64,000 bases of DNA from an uncultured Helicobacter sp. (GCA_944326445.1 CALVDZ010000001.1:62001-126000); one strand, 5' to 3'; numbered from the stretch's first letter, positions 26,712-35,803 are shown. Made by a program: numbers and translations. Notes: generated from the letters alone by a model not told the origin.

Positions 26712-26787
26712 ATAGAATCTAGTCAGTTTGAGAATAAGGCACTAGCCCAAGTGGCGTTCCTGACGCGCTGGCACCAAAAGATTCTAT
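26712..26787. repeat. Dispersed 76-bp element with terminal inverted repeats, copy 1
   Basis: ATAGAATCT at one end and AGATTCTAT at the other form perfect 9-bp terminal inverted repeats (10 bp here counting the flanking T/A). The interior aligns with 38802-38878: shared blocks include CTAGC, CAAG, GGCGT, TGGCACC or CGGCACC and AAAGATTCTATAA or GAGATTCTATAA. It lies between yeiH and the NYN gene. Past the element both copies carry GCAAAACTTGCATT. It encodes nothing and looks like a miniature repeat. Confidence 0.65.
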
Positions 26788-26915
26788 AATCTAGCAAAAC
26801 TTGCATTCAAACAGAATCTATGGGAGTGGATTTTGTGTCCCAATCACGCGCTAAGATTCTAAACACATACAGCAGTGTGGAGCTTTGTAGAATCTGCAAG
26901 GATTTGAGAGCGAGA

Positions 26916-27698
26916 CTAAAACGACAATAGCTTCCCATAAGAGCCATTAATAAATACGCCTGTATCCACGCTCCTTAGTCGCACTATGAGGATACCATTC
27001 CCTAGCTTCACATACTCCAAATCCTGCGGATACATATCAAAAACACTTGCCCATTTGCTCCTCCCAAAACTCTTGCGAGAAAGCGCGAGATTTTGCTTGA
27101 GATAGATGACGAGATTTTGGATATGGCACCAGCCATTGCTATCCTTTTTGCAGTGAGTGATAGCACTAAGCAGCATTTGCCTTTTTTCCTCTAGCGATTT
27201 GAGCTTGGTTTCTGTTTGGGGCGCGTCCTTTTTAGCTTCCACGTCCTTTGTGTCCGCTGCCTCGATAGCTTGCTTTTTTGCTTTCATAGGCAGCTCGATA
27301 AACTTATCGCAACTTGCGCGTAATAGTGGCTTAGCCTTTGGCTCTCCAAAAATCATCATTTTTAGCCCGCGTCGCCTGACCTCCAGCGCAATATGCCTAA
27401 AATCACTATCGCTAGAAACAATCGCGATAATCTTAGCCACCCCGCGCTCTAGCACATTAAAAACAGCATTTTGAATCTTAAGATCGCAGCTATTTTTGTT
27501 TGGGATACCAAAAACCTGCACGGGTTCAATCGCGTATTGCTCGATGACTTCTCTATTCCAATTGCTTTCTTTTGACCAATCCCTAAAAGCCTGCGCGACG
27601 ATGATTTTACCTTTTTTCTTAAGCTTTTTAAACACAAACTTCACGCAATGCGCCGAGACATTTTCACAATCAAAAAACACCGCTATTGTTTTTGCCAC
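26916..27698 (-). CDS. NYN-domain (PIN-like nuclease) protein with C-terminal LOTUS/OST-HTH domain
   Basis: A 260-residue protein. The N-terminal NYN domain is clear: AVFFDCENVS holds the first acidic residue, NSCDLKIQNAVF a second, and VSSDSDFRHIALEVRRRG the third acidic cluster. This matches the LabA/DUF88 class of single-strand RNA nucleases. After a Lys/Glu-rich linker, the C-terminal 75 residues (GWCHIQNLVIYLKQ, FGRSKWASVFDMYP) match an OST-HTH/LOTUS RNA-binding domain. It is probably a cytoplasmic RNA-processing or quality-control enzyme. Divergent from the aminoglycoside transferase gene. Confidence 0.85.
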   Translation of the reverse strand: MAKTIAVFFDCENVSAHCVKFVFKKLKKKGKIIVAQAFRDWSKESNWNREVIEQYAIEPVQVFGIPNKNSCDLKIQNAVFNVLERGVAKIIAIVSSDSDFRHIALEVRRRGLKMMIFGEPKAKPLLRASCDKFIELPMKAKKQAIEAADTKDVEAKKDAPQTETKLKSLEEKRQMLLSAITHCKKDSNGWCHIQNLVIYLKQNLALSRKSFGRSKWASVFDMYPQDLEYVKLGNGILIVRLRSVDTGVFINGSYGKLLSF

Positions 27699-27730
27699 TT
27701 TTAGCCCTTTGTTGCAAGGTAAGTTTGTGC

Positions 27731-27736
27731 ATTATA
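27731..27736 (-). promoter_or_regulatory. -10 box (TATAAT) for the NYN gene
   Basis: On the minus strand GGTATAATGC lies 33 bases before the NYN start codon. A perfect consensus, so a likely promoter. Confidence 0.55.
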
Positions 27737-27794
27737 CCAAAAGCCACTTAGCTCCTAATTTTGGAGCCTCTCTCATCGCTAGATTCTATTTTGC

Positions 27795-27800
27795 TATACT
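27795..27800 (+). promoter_or_regulatory. -10 box (TATACT) for the aminoglycoside transferase gene
   Basis: TGCTATACT, an extended -10 with TGC, lies 20 bases before the chosen ATG at 27821. This placement would put the transcription start downstream of the longer upstream start codons and so supports 27821 as the real start. Confidence 0.45.
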
Positions 27801-27820
27801 TTTGTGCAAAAAGGATTGTT

Positions 27821-28807
27821 ATGCGCTCCCATTTAATTTCTAATTTGGCTTGCAATTTAGCCCACGATTTGACTTGCAATGTTTCTCGCGACACGACTTA
27901 CGACACCACTTTGCAGCAAATTCTTGCCTTTGCCACTTCCCACAAAGACATAGCCCTTGTTACGCTCGAGGGTTCGCGTGCGAATAAAAATGCCAAAAGA
28001 GATAAATTCCAAGACTACGATATTAGCTTTTTTATGCCAGATATTACGCCATTGCGTGAGGATAGCACTTGGCTAGGGCGTTTTGGCGAGGTGCTTATGG
28101 TGCAGATGCCAGAATCTATGGAGCTTTTCGCGCCGGATTTAAAGGCGGGGTGGTTTAGCTATCTTGCCATCTACGCAAGCGGGCTAAAGATTGATTTTAC
28201 ACTCATTCCGCTAAGTGATGTGGAGTTTTATTTCACAAATGAGAGGCTCACACAGGTGCTGCTTGATAAAGAAAACATAGTGGCAAAAAGCGGCATTGAT
28301 ACAAGCGGGATTCCAAGTGATAGGGACTTTTGGCTAAAGCCGCTCACACAAAGGAGTTTTGAGGATTGTCTGAATGAATTTTATCATCTCAAAGGCTATG
28401 CGTTGCGGAGTTTTTTACGCAGGGAGGCGTTAGCGTATAATGCCTATGTGGATTCTATGCGAGAATGCGTGCTGATACTCCTAGCGTGGCAGAGGGCGTT
28501 AAGCGCGATAGAATCCACAAGTGGCGTTATAGAATCTAAGCAAGATTCTCTCCACACTTTTAATTTTTCTTATGGCAAGCATTACAAATACCTTCCCAAG
28601 AGCCTGCCTAAAAAGACTTATAAGCTATTGCTACAAACTTACGCACTCGGCAATCTCAAGCAAAGCAAAAAAGCCCTCAAAGCCTTGCAGATTCTCTGCG
28701 ATAAAGCTAGTAAAAAAATCGCTCAAACCACAGGCTTTGCAATCCCGCCCTATAAAAGGGCGTTAAAAGCCTACACAAAGGCACTTAGCAAAATACACAG
28801 AATCTAA
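27821..28807 (+). CDS. ANT(6)-like aminoglycoside 6-adenylyltransferase
   Basis: A 328-residue nucleotidyltransferase of the AadE/AadK (ANT(6)) family, which adenylylates streptomycin. The active-site stretch reads VTLEGSRANKNAKRDKF followed by QDYDISFF, matching GSRxNxN..DxFQDYDI of AadE. Further matches are MELFAPD, KIDFTLIPL, CLNEFYHLKGY and YGKHYKYLPK. The ATG at 27821 has AAAAGGA upstream and is preceded by a promoter. Compared with AadE there are about 20 extra N-terminal residues with a repetitive composition (NLACNLAHDLTCN). It lies in an accessory patch without other resistance genes. Resistance is not shown; chromosomal homologues may act on other substrates. Confidence 0.85.
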   Translation: MRSHLISNLACNLAHDLTCNVSRDTTYDTTLQQILAFATSHKDIALVTLEGSRANKNAKRDKFQDYDISFFMPDITPLREDSTWLGRFGEVLMVQMPESMELFAPDLKAGWFSYLAIYASGLKIDFTLIPLSDVEFYFTNERLTQVLLDKENIVAKSGIDTSGIPSDRDFWLKPLTQRSFEDCLNEFYHLKGYALRSFLRREALAYNAYVDSMRECVLILLAWQRALSAIESTSGVIESKQDSLHTFNFSYGKHYKYLPKSLPKKTYKLLLQTYALGNLKQSKKALKALQILCDKASKKIAQTTGFAIPPYKRALKAYTKALSKIHRI

Positions 28808-28976
28808 GAATTTATATTCCATAAACTACAGAGCTTGAATCTCTGCAGCTAGATTCACAAAGGCTAATAAACTTAAGGTGTGGAGGCAAATTGCATTGGC
28901 TTAATCAGTTTAAGACAGAGGCGGGTTAAGGCGGTTTTGATTTGTGAGTAAAAGTGTGGGATAGAAAGGAGGAGCG

Positions 28977-28995
28977 TAGGGGGAGAAGCCCCCTA
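28977..28995 (-). terminator. Candidate hairpin after the outer-membrane protein gene
   Basis: A perfect 7-bp stem TAGGGGG/CCCCCTA with a 5-base loop lies 25 bases past the stop of the outer-membrane protein gene. There is no T run after it on the minus strand, so it may be a mRNA-stabilising hairpin or a weak terminator. Confidence 0.35.
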
Positions 28996-29020
28996 GCATA
29001 GAATCTAAGTCGTATAAGCC

Positions 29021-30307
29021 CTACAGAGAGAGGCGCAAAAACGCGATGAGGTTGTTGCGTCGCTTGTCAAAATCAACAGAGGTAGTATCCCAATTATACC
29101 CCCTTGTGCTGACAAATCCCGCACCGACTTTGAGATTGACTTTGTCTGCTTGTCCGAGCACTCGGAACTGCCCCACTGCAGAGAATTCAGAATAATCCCC
29201 ACCAGCAAAGAGCAAATCAAGCTCTAATCTAGAATCTGGCTTAATCCCTGCAAAGACATAATATGTGCCGGAGTTGCCACCATAATAGAGTGGGTTGCCT
29301 GCGCCATACATACCGCCGCTACTGTATATGCCTGAAGTACCGCTAGAGCGATACCCATAGAATCTACTCTTATCATGGCCATAGAGCAAGATTCCATAAT
29401 CGTTTGTTTTGATATAACCCGCGCCGACTTTGAAAATATCGCTAAAGATGAGCTCCTCATCAATCCATAGTAGTAGCGGGCTCACATCACGCCCTGCAGA
29501 TTCATACTGCTGCCATAGTGCGCGGAGTGTGGTGATGGACTCTACGCCATTGCCCTTGACATCGAGCACTACTTTCGCTCCTGCGCTTAGCACGCTGCGT
29601 GTGCCTGCAGTGCCACTATGCTGATGGTTGGTATCATATATCACAAATGGACTAAACTTAAATGTGTCATAATCAAAATCAACACCGCCCATAAACACTT
29701 CGCCCACATGGTTGTGCTTAAACGCCGAGTATGTCCCAAAGGACGCCATATCATACGCCATTCTGTTGTAGTTGCCATTTACTCCGAGTTTAGAGTTCAT
29801 CCACAATGCCCAAAAGCCAATGTTTTTGCTTTTCATATTAAACGCTGCGCCTTGGATATTGCCCCAAAGCCAATCCATACCGGTGTAGTCCTTGCCGTCT
29901 TTGCCGTGATAGAAGCTGCTCACATCAAAGCGCCCGCCGATGACAGAAACCGATTGACTATCAAACTTCAAATACGCATCAGAGACATCCCAATTTTGCG
30001 GATAGAATCTATCGCCTACAGGCGTAACACCACCGGTATAGTAAGTCTCATAGAGCGGCAAGCCACCCCAAAATCCCAAGCCAAAGCTGATATTTGGGCT
30101 AAGTCCCACATCAAGCCCTAGGTGTGCAGCCACGGCGGCGTATGCCTCGCCCACCTCTTTGCTATTAGTGGCACTTGTTTGGGTTGGCATATTGCTAAAG
30201 CCTTGGGAGTAATACCCACCGATAAATCCAAATGGAGTGACTTCTGCTGCGCTAGCACTAGCACCCAAAGCCGCTACCAAAGTAAGTGAGATAGATAGTT
30301 TTTTCAT
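29021..30307 (-). CDS. Helicobacter outer-membrane protein (porin-like)
   Basis: A 428-residue protein with a Sec signal peptide (MKKLSISLTLVAALGASASA, cleavage near AEV) and a beta-barrel pattern of alternating residues rich in Gly, Tyr and Phe to the end (NLIAFLRLSL). It resembles the epsilonproteobacterial OprD-like or Hof outer-membrane family; I cannot assign a paralog. A Gly/Ser/Tyr-rich stretch (about residues 315-345, SSGGMYGAGN) is probably an extracellular loop. AAAGGAGC lies just upstream of the start. Confidence 0.75.
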   Translation of the reverse strand: MKKLSISLTLVAALGASASAAEVTPFGFIGGYYSQGFSNMPTQTSATNSKEVGEAYAAVAAHLGLDVGLSPNISFGLGFWGGLPLYETYYTGGVTPVGDRFYPQNWDVSDAYLKFDSQSVSVIGGRFDVSSFYHGKDGKDYTGMDWLWGNIQGAAFNMKSKNIGFWALWMNSKLGVNGNYNRMAYDMASFGTYSAFKHNHVGEVFMGGVDFDYDTFKFSPFVIYDTNHQHSGTAGTRSVLSAGAKVVLDVKGNGVESITTLRALWQQYESAGRDVSPLLLWIDEELIFSDIFKVGAGYIKTNDYGILLYGHDKSRFYGYRSSGTSGIYSSGGMYGAGNPLYYGGNSGTYYVFAGIKPDSRLELDLLFAGGDYSEFSAVGQFRVLGQADKVNLKVGAGFVSTRGYNWDTTSVDFDKRRNNLIAFLRLSL

Positions 30308-30356
30308 CGTTGCTCCTTTGTTTGAAAGATGCGAAATACAAAATTAAAGCAAAAGT

Positions 30357-30362
30357 ATTATC
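30357..30362 (-). promoter_or_regulatory. Candidate -10 box (GATAAT) for the outer-membrane protein gene
   Basis: On the minus strand GATAATAC lies about 50 bases before the outer-membrane protein start, in an AT-rich divergent gap. One mismatch to consensus. Confidence 0.35.
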
Positions 30363-30370
30363 GGCTTTTG

Positions 30371-30376
30371 TATAAT
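30371..30376 (+). promoter_or_regulatory. -10 box (TATAAT) for the 30416 gene
   Basis: TTTTGTATAATAC lies 40 bases before the ATG. A perfect -10 with TG at the extended position. Confidence 0.55.
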
Positions 30377-30415
30377 ACTTTGTAAAAGAGATTCTAAGCA
30401 AAGGAAACAAACTCT

Positions 30416-31585
30416 ATGGAAATTGTATCGTTACATCCCCTAGATTCACGCACACTAGAGGAGATTGGGCTAGGCTGGCATACGGATTTGGATAACTCCG
30501 CATACATCGCTAATGAGGCGGTGTGTATCACGCAGGAGGAGGCAGAGGCGTTTTACAACGCTGGGAATGAGCTCTATGATATGTATATAGAGGCTGGGGA
30601 GTATGTGCTAGAGCATAATCTCCTCTTTGAGCTAGACATACCGCCGAGCCTGCACGATATGATTTATCAGAGTTGGGAGGAGGATATACACTGGCATCTT
30701 TATGGACGCTTTGATCTATCCGGCGGGCTTGATGGCAAGCCCATAAAGCTCTTAGAGTTTAATGCCGATACGCCCACGATGCTCTATGAGAGCGCGCTGA
30801 TACAATGGGCATTGCTAAAAGCCAATGGCTTTGATGAAAGCCTGCAGTTTAATGACATCTCTCAAGCTCTGCGTGAAAATTTTAAACGCCTCATCACGCT
30901 AGATTCTGATACGAGCACATTTGAGCAGCTTTATGAGGGCTGGAAGATTCTCTTTTGTAGCATTAAGGGCAATCTCGAGGAGGAGGTTACGACGCGGTTT
31001 TTGTGTCAGCTGGCTAAAGAAGCGGGGTTTGAGAGCGAGTATGCGCCTATTGATGCGGTGAGCTTTAGCGCACAAGATGGCGTGGTGTATGAAAATAGAC
31101 AATATGAATTTTTGTTTAAGCTCATACCTTGGGAATTTATCGCTATCGATGAGCCCGAAATGCTCGCTCTAATGCGCGAAATGATGGCAAACAAAAACAC
31201 GATTTTTCTAAACCCCGCCTACACGCTGATGTTTCAAAGCAAGCGAATGCTAAAGATTCTCTGGGATCTTTTCCCGCGCCACCCCCTGCTTTTAGAATCT
31301 AGCTTCAACCCGCTTGGGTGCAAGCAAGTGAGCAAGCCCTCCTTTGGCAGAGAGGGGGAGAATGTAGAGATTTTGGACGCACAAGGCAGGGTTTTGAGCG
31401 CAAAAGAGGGTATGTATGGAGTGCAAAAGCGCGTGTATCAGGAGTTTTGCGAGCTAAATAGCCATAATGGCGCGCACTACCAAGCAAATGTGTTTTTTGC
31501 CTATGAATCTTGTGGGCTGGGCTTCCGCAAGGGTGGCGAGATACTCGATAATTACGCGAAGTTTGTGTCGCATATTTTGCGCTAG
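30416..31585 (+). CDS. Glutathionylspermidine synthase-like ATP-grasp protein (YgiC/YjfC family)
   Basis: A 389-residue protein with the glutathionylspermidine-synthase-type ATP-grasp fold. Visible landmarks are GRFDLSGGLDG, KLLEFNADTPTMLYE, KILWDLFPRHPLLL and the glycine-rich loop VSKPSFGREGENV, and a C-terminal AYESCGLGFRKGGEI. The amidase half of E. coli Gsp is absent, so this is the stand-alone synthetase type whose substrates are unsettled. It probably forms a carbon-nitrogen bond using ATP. A 19-base gap leads to coaE. Confidence 0.85.
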   Translation: MEIVSLHPLDSRTLEEIGLGWHTDLDNSAYIANEAVCITQEEAEAFYNAGNELYDMYIEAGEYVLEHNLLFELDIPPSLHDMIYQSWEEDIHWHLYGRFDLSGGLDGKPIKLLEFNADTPTMLYESALIQWALLKANGFDESLQFNDISQALRENFKRLITLDSDTSTFEQLYEGWKILFCSIKGNLEEEVTTRFLCQLAKEAGFESEYAPIDAVSFSAQDGVVYENRQYEFLFKLIPWEFIAIDEPEMLALMREMMANKNTIFLNPAYTLMFQSKRMLKILWDLFPRHPLLLESSFNPLGCKQVSKPSFGREGENVEILDAQGRVLSAKEGMYGVQKRVYQEFCELNSHNGAHYQANVFFAYESCGLGFRKGGEILDNYAKFVSHILR

Positions 31586-31604
31586 CGCGATGAGGCTTTA
31601 AGCG

Positions 31605-32240
31605 ATGGCAAATTCTTTAGATTCTGACTTTAGTGCGCCTTTGAATCTAGTCTATGGCGTGGCACTCACAGGCTGTATCGGCAGTGGCAAAAGCAGCGTG
31701 TCAGCCATACTCAAAGAGAGGGGCTATGTCGTGATTTGTGCCGATGAGGTGGCGCATAGAATCTTGCAAGCGAGTGCTAGCGAGGTGGCGCAGGCTTTTG
31801 GGACAGAATGCGTGCGTGATGGTGTCGTGGATAGAAAGGCATTGGGTGCGATTGTCTTTGGCGATGAGAGCGCGCGCAAAAAGCTAGAATCCCTCCTGCA
31901 CCCAAAAATACGCAAGGAGATACTCTCTAGGGCGTTGGAGCTCGAGCTAGAGCAGAAAGTCTATTTTTTAGATATTCCGCTATTTTTTGAATCTGGTGGC
32001 AGACAGAGCTACCCGGTTTCAAAAATCGTGCTCGTGTATGCGCCAAAGCAGCAGTGCTTAGCGCGTATCCTAAAGCGCGATGGACTAGAGAGAGAGTCCG
32101 CACAGGCGCGCATTAACGCACAGATGGATATCGAGCAAAAGCGCGCAATGAGTGATTATATCATCGATAATACAGGTGAGAGGGAGGCGCTAGAGGGGCT
32201 AGTGGGCGAGGTTTTGGCAAAGATAGAATCTAAACATTAA
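31605..32240 (+). CDS. coaE: Dephospho-CoA kinase
   Basis: Last step of coenzyme A synthesis. A 211-residue P-loop kinase: GCIGSGKSS near residue 22, then ADEVAHRIL and LDIPLFFESGG (the CoaE lid/substrate box DIPLLFE). The first 15 residues before VYGVALTG are an extension (SLDSDFSAPLN) carrying an AGATTCT motif, so the start might be later. It lies 8 bases before dapF. Confidence 0.93.
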   Translation: MANSLDSDFSAPLNLVYGVALTGCIGSGKSSVSAILKERGYVVICADEVAHRILQASASEVAQAFGTECVRDGVVDRKALGAIVFGDESARKKLESLLHPKIRKEILSRALELELEQKVYFLDIPLFFESGGRQSYPVSKIVLVYAPKQQCLARILKRDGLERESAQARINAQMDIEQKRAMSDYIIDNTGEREALEGLVGEVLAKIESKH

Positions 32241-32248
32241 GGGAAAAT

Positions 32249-33061
32249 ATGAGGCTTATGAAATATTGTGCTAATGGCAATGACTTTTTGATTTACAACG
32301 CGTTTGGACAGGATTTTGGGCTAGATTCACTAGATTATGTGGAGTGCGCGCGCAAATGGTGCGCTCGGCATAGCGGCATAGGGGCTGATGGCTTTGTGGT
32401 GCTAAAGCCAAGCACGATAGAATCTCTCGCGTATGAGTGGGAGTTTTTCAACGCTGATGGGAGCGTGGGGGAGATGTGTGGCAATGCAAGTCGCTGCGTG
32501 GGGAGCTTTGCCTATGTCGAGGGGCTAGCACCTAGGGCGCATAGGTTTTTGAGTTTAGCGGGCGAGATAGGCGTGGAGGTGGATTCTCACAATCCGCTTA
32601 TGGTAGAGAGTGCGCTAGGGCGATATGCGTTTTTAAAGCAGGTGCGTGAATCTAGCCCGTGGGGCGAGGAGTGGTATCTGCTAGATACGGGCGTGCCGCA
32701 TTTGGTGTGTTTGACAAATGCACAATGTGCATTGCCAAAGCCCAAAAGCCCGCACAATGCGTTTTTGCGAGGTTTGCGCGAGAGATACAATGCCAACATC
32801 ACTATTGCGTGCGCACAGAGTCGAGGGGATATGGCGTATGCGAGCTATGAGCGGGGCGTGGAGGATATCACTCTAGCGTGTGGTACGGGCGCAGCAGCGG
32901 CGGTGGCAGCGGCACATAGGCTTGGGCTAGTGGATTCTAAGGTGCGCATTATGCCACCGGGCGGGGAAATGCTAGAAGTGCGTATAGATTCTCAAAATCT
33001 CATCTATCTTAAAGGCTTGGTGCAACGCGTGGCAGTGTGCGAGGTGGAGGATTTGGTGTAA
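32249..33061 (+). CDS. dapF: Diaminopimelate epimerase
   Basis: Converts LL- to meso-diaminopimelate for peptidoglycan and lysine. Both catalytic cysteines are present: GEMCGNASRC (about residue 77) and TLACGTGAAA (about residue 210). 270 residues is normal length. RBS AAGGGAAAAT. Confidence 0.95.
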   Translation: MRLMKYCANGNDFLIYNAFGQDFGLDSLDYVECARKWCARHSGIGADGFVVLKPSTIESLAYEWEFFNADGSVGEMCGNASRCVGSFAYVEGLAPRAHRFLSLAGEIGVEVDSHNPLMVESALGRYAFLKQVRESSPWGEEWYLLDTGVPHLVCLTNAQCALPKPKSPHNAFLRGLRERYNANITIACAQSRGDMAYASYERGVEDITLACGTGAAAAVAAAHRLGLVDSKVRIMPPGGEMLEVRIDSQNLIYLKGLVQRVAVCEVEDLV

Positions 33062-33196
33062 CTCATACAGAATCTTTTAGGCTCTCCCTCACACTTGTAT
33101 TGTTTAGCAGGCGAGTGTCCAAAATCTCATCGCAGCTAGCGCAAAATCCCAAAATGTTACATCTCCGCTCTGTTGCTAAAACTTACCACAGAAATC

Positions 33197-33224
33197 TTGA
33201 CTTAGACAAAAACACTTTTATAGA
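33197..33224 (+). promoter_or_regulatory. Promoter for cstA
   Basis: TTGACT (33197-33202) and TATAGA (33219-33224) spaced by 16 bases form a good sigma-70-type promoter 48 bases before the cstA ATG. This is one of the few places in the window with a recognisable -35 box. Confidence 0.55.
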
Positions 33225-33271
33225 ATGAAGCCTAGTCATTGCAAAATGAGAATCTAACACAAAGGTGCAGT

Positions 33272-35449
33272 ATGAATAAGGCTTTGAGTATTGTGCTATG
33301 GGCGTTGGTATCGCTCATAGGTGCGTATTGTTTTGGGGTGCTTGCGCTCCACACGGGAGAGAGTATCAGTGCGATATGGATCGTGGTGGCAGCGGTGTGT
33401 ATCTATGCCATCGCCTACCGCTATTATTCCAAATACATCGCTTACAAAGTCCTAGGGCTTGATGACAATCGCGCCACACCAGCGGTGGTGAATAACGATG
33501 GACGCGACTTCGTGCCCACTAACAAAATCGTGCTTTTTGGGCATCATTTCGCCGCCATTGCCGGAGCGGGTCCCCTCGTAGGTCCTATCCTCGCAGCACA
33601 AATGGGCTATCTGCCTAGTATGATTTGGATCGTCGTGGGCGTGGTGCTAGCGGGTGCGGTGCATGACTTTACCGTGCTTTTTATCTCTATGCGCAGAGAT
33701 GGCAAGAGTTTGGGGGAGATCATCAAGCTTGAGCTTGGCAGGGGTGTGGGAAGTATCGCAATGCTTGGGATTTTGGGCATTATGATGCTTATCATCGCTA
33801 TTTTGGCACTTGTGGTGGTGAATGCCCTCGCAGAATCTCCTTGGGGGCTTTTCACGATTGCGATGACAATCCCCATTGCCATCTATATGGGTATCCATAT
33901 GCGGTTTTTGCGCCCGGGCAAAATCGGGGAGGCGAGTATCATCGGCTTTGCTTTGTTGCTTTTAGCGCTCTATTATGGGCGTGCGGTGGCAGAGAGTGAG
34001 ACGCTCGCACCGCTTTTTACACTAAGCCCTGTTACACTCACTTATGTAATGATTGGCTATGGGTTTGTGGCGGCGATTTTGCCGGTGTGGTTTTTGCTCG
34101 CTCCTAGGGATTATCTAAGCACCTTTTTAAAGATTGGCGTGATTGTGCTGATGGCTGCGGGGATACTCATCGTCGCGCCTGATGTGCGCTTTGAAAGTGT
34201 TACGAAGTTTGTCGATGGGAGCGGACCTGTTTTTAGCGGTAAGCTCTTTCCGTTTTTGTTTATCACCATTGCTTGTGGTGCGATAAGTGGATTCCACGCG
34301 CTCATCTCAAGCGGCACGACGCCCAAAATGCTAGAGCGTGAATCCCACGCGCGAATGGTGGGCTATGGCTCGATGCTTATGGAATCTGCGGTGGCGATTA
34401 TGGCACTTATCGCAGCGGTAATCCTCACGCCGGGCTTGTATTTTTCTGTCAATGTCGCGCCTGCTGCGCTAGGCACGGCGGCGTTTTATGAGGGTGGTGC
34501 GCTCAAAGACGCCTTAGCTGCGGCGCAAGCAGCGGCGCAGACGATTAGCTCTTGGGGATTTGTTATCACGCCCGAGCAGATTCTAAACACTGCTAATGAG
34601 ATTGGCGAAAAAACGATATTGAGCAAAACCGGTGGTGCGCCCACCTTTGCTATTGGATTGGCGACTATCATCTCGCAAGTGCCGCTATTCTCACAAGGCT
34701 CGATTGCGTTTTGGTATCATTTTGCGATTTTGTTTGAGGCACTCTTTATCCTCACGGCTGTGGATGCGGGGACGAGAGCGGGGAGATTTATGGTGCAAGA
34801 TGTGCTAGGCAATGTTTATAAGCCATTTGGCAATATCCACTCGATTTTTTATGGAATCTTGGCGACCTTGCTATGTGTGATTGGCTGGGGCTATATCCTC
34901 TATCAGGGCGTTACTGATCCACAAGGTGGCGTGAAGTCGCTCTGGACGCTCTTTGGGGTTTCTAACCAAATGCTAGCGGGTATGGCATTGCTCACTGTGA
35001 TTGTGGTGCTCTTTAAGATGGGCAAGGGCAAGCAAGCGTGGATTGCGATTGTGCCTGCTGTTTGGGTGCTTGCAAGCACGCTGTATGCAGGGGTGCTCAA
35101 GCTCCTTCCGGCAAATGGCGAGAAGATTCACGATGCTGTAAGTCATATCGCCACTTGGCAAAACAACAAGGCAGCAGCAGCCTCCAAGCTCGCCGAGGCA
35201 GCCGCACAGACAGATCCGGATATGATAGCCTCACTCACCGCACAGGCGCAAAAACTTAGCCTTATAGCTAGCAACAATTTGCTTAATGCCATTTTGTGTG
35301 GGTTTTTTATGCTTGTTACTTGCTTAATCCTCGTGCAGTGTATTAGAATCTGCCTCAAAGCCGCAAGTGGCAAGCCAACGATACCATTAGCCCAATCTCC
35401 CTATGTGAAAGCTAGTGATTTTGATGGCAAAATCGCTGTGCATAAATGA
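33272..35449 (+). CDS. cstA: CstA-family pyruvate/peptide transporter
   Basis: A 725-residue inner-membrane carrier with many hydrophobic segments. CstA landmarks: VNNDGRDFVPTNK, GHHFAAIAGAGPLVGP, HDFTVLFISMRRDGKS, SGFHALISSGTTPK and DAGTRAGRFM. The family imports pyruvate or peptides. The start is ATG 33272 with AAAGGTG upstream; the longer frame from 33239 includes the promoter side. The stop overlaps the next gene by four bases. Near the C-terminus an Ala-rich stretch (about residues 625-660) forms a loop. Confidence 0.95.
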   Translation: MNKALSIVLWALVSLIGAYCFGVLALHTGESISAIWIVVAAVCIYAIAYRYYSKYIAYKVLGLDDNRATPAVVNNDGRDFVPTNKIVLFGHHFAAIAGAGPLVGPILAAQMGYLPSMIWIVVGVVLAGAVHDFTVLFISMRRDGKSLGEIIKLELGRGVGSIAMLGILGIMMLIIAILALVVVNALAESPWGLFTIAMTIPIAIYMGIHMRFLRPGKIGEASIIGFALLLLALYYGRAVAESETLAPLFTLSPVTLTYVMIGYGFVAAILPVWFLLAPRDYLSTFLKIGVIVLMAAGILIVAPDVRFESVTKFVDGSGPVFSGKLFPFLFITIACGAISGFHALISSGTTPKMLERESHARMVGYGSMLMESAVAIMALIAAVILTPGLYFSVNVAPAALGTAAFYEGGALKDALAAAQAAAQTISSWGFVITPEQILNTANEIGEKTILSKTGGAPTFAIGLATIISQVPLFSQGSIAFWYHFAILFEALFILTAVDAGTRAGRFMVQDVLGNVYKPFGNIHSIFYGILATLLCVIGWGYILYQGVTDPQGGVKSLWTLFGVSNQMLAGMALLTVIVVLFKMGKGKQAWIAIVPAVWVLASTLYAGVLKLLPANGEKIHDAVSHIATWQNNKAAAASKLAEAAAQTDPDMIASLTAQAQKLSLIASNNLLNAILCGFFMLVTCLILVQCIRICLKAASGKPTIPLAQSPYVKASDFDGKIAVHK

Positions 35450-35652
35450 TATTTGCGAGAGTTTGGGGGGCTGTGCGAGAGATTTATAGGCGTTCTGATA
35501 GATTCTTGCATTTGCTCGTGGGTATGCCTAGCTATGACAAATACCTAGAGCATATGCGCCTCCACCACCCCGGGGAGATTCCAAAGAGCCAAAGGGAGTT
35601 TTTCAAAGACGCTATGGAGAAAAAATACGGCGCGGGAAGGACGAAGTGCTGA
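35446..35652 (+). CDS. ybdD: YbdD/YjiX-family small protein (CstA accessory)
   Basis: A 68-residue protein whose ATG overlaps the cstA stop (ATGA). It matches the YbdD/YjiX (DUF466) family: GMPSYDKYLEHMRLHHPGE and a basic C-terminus. The gene follows cstA or btsT in many bacteria and is needed for the transporter's activity in some. The function is inferred from family and pairing. Confidence 0.9.
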   Translation: MIFARVWGAVREIYRRSDRFLHLLVGMPSYDKYLEHMRLHHPGEIPKSQREFFKDAMEKKYGAGRTKC

Positions 35653-35762
35653 TAAGTGCGATGATGCGAGGTTTGCATACACAAGATTTACTCCACGCAC
35701 CCAAATCCTGACAAAAAGCACAAGCTACAAATTTTCTAAGGTTAAAGAAAACTTGTTTGTGG

Positions 35763-35768
35763 TACAAT
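35763..35768 (+). promoter_or_regulatory. Candidate -10 box (TACAAT) for ndk
   Basis: GTGGTACAATCC lies 36 bases before the ndk ATG, with TTGTTT about 17 bases further upstream as a weak -35 box. Confidence 0.45.
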
Positions 35769-35803
35769 CCCTCACTTTTTTAATTTTCTTTTAGGAGTTG
35801 GCT

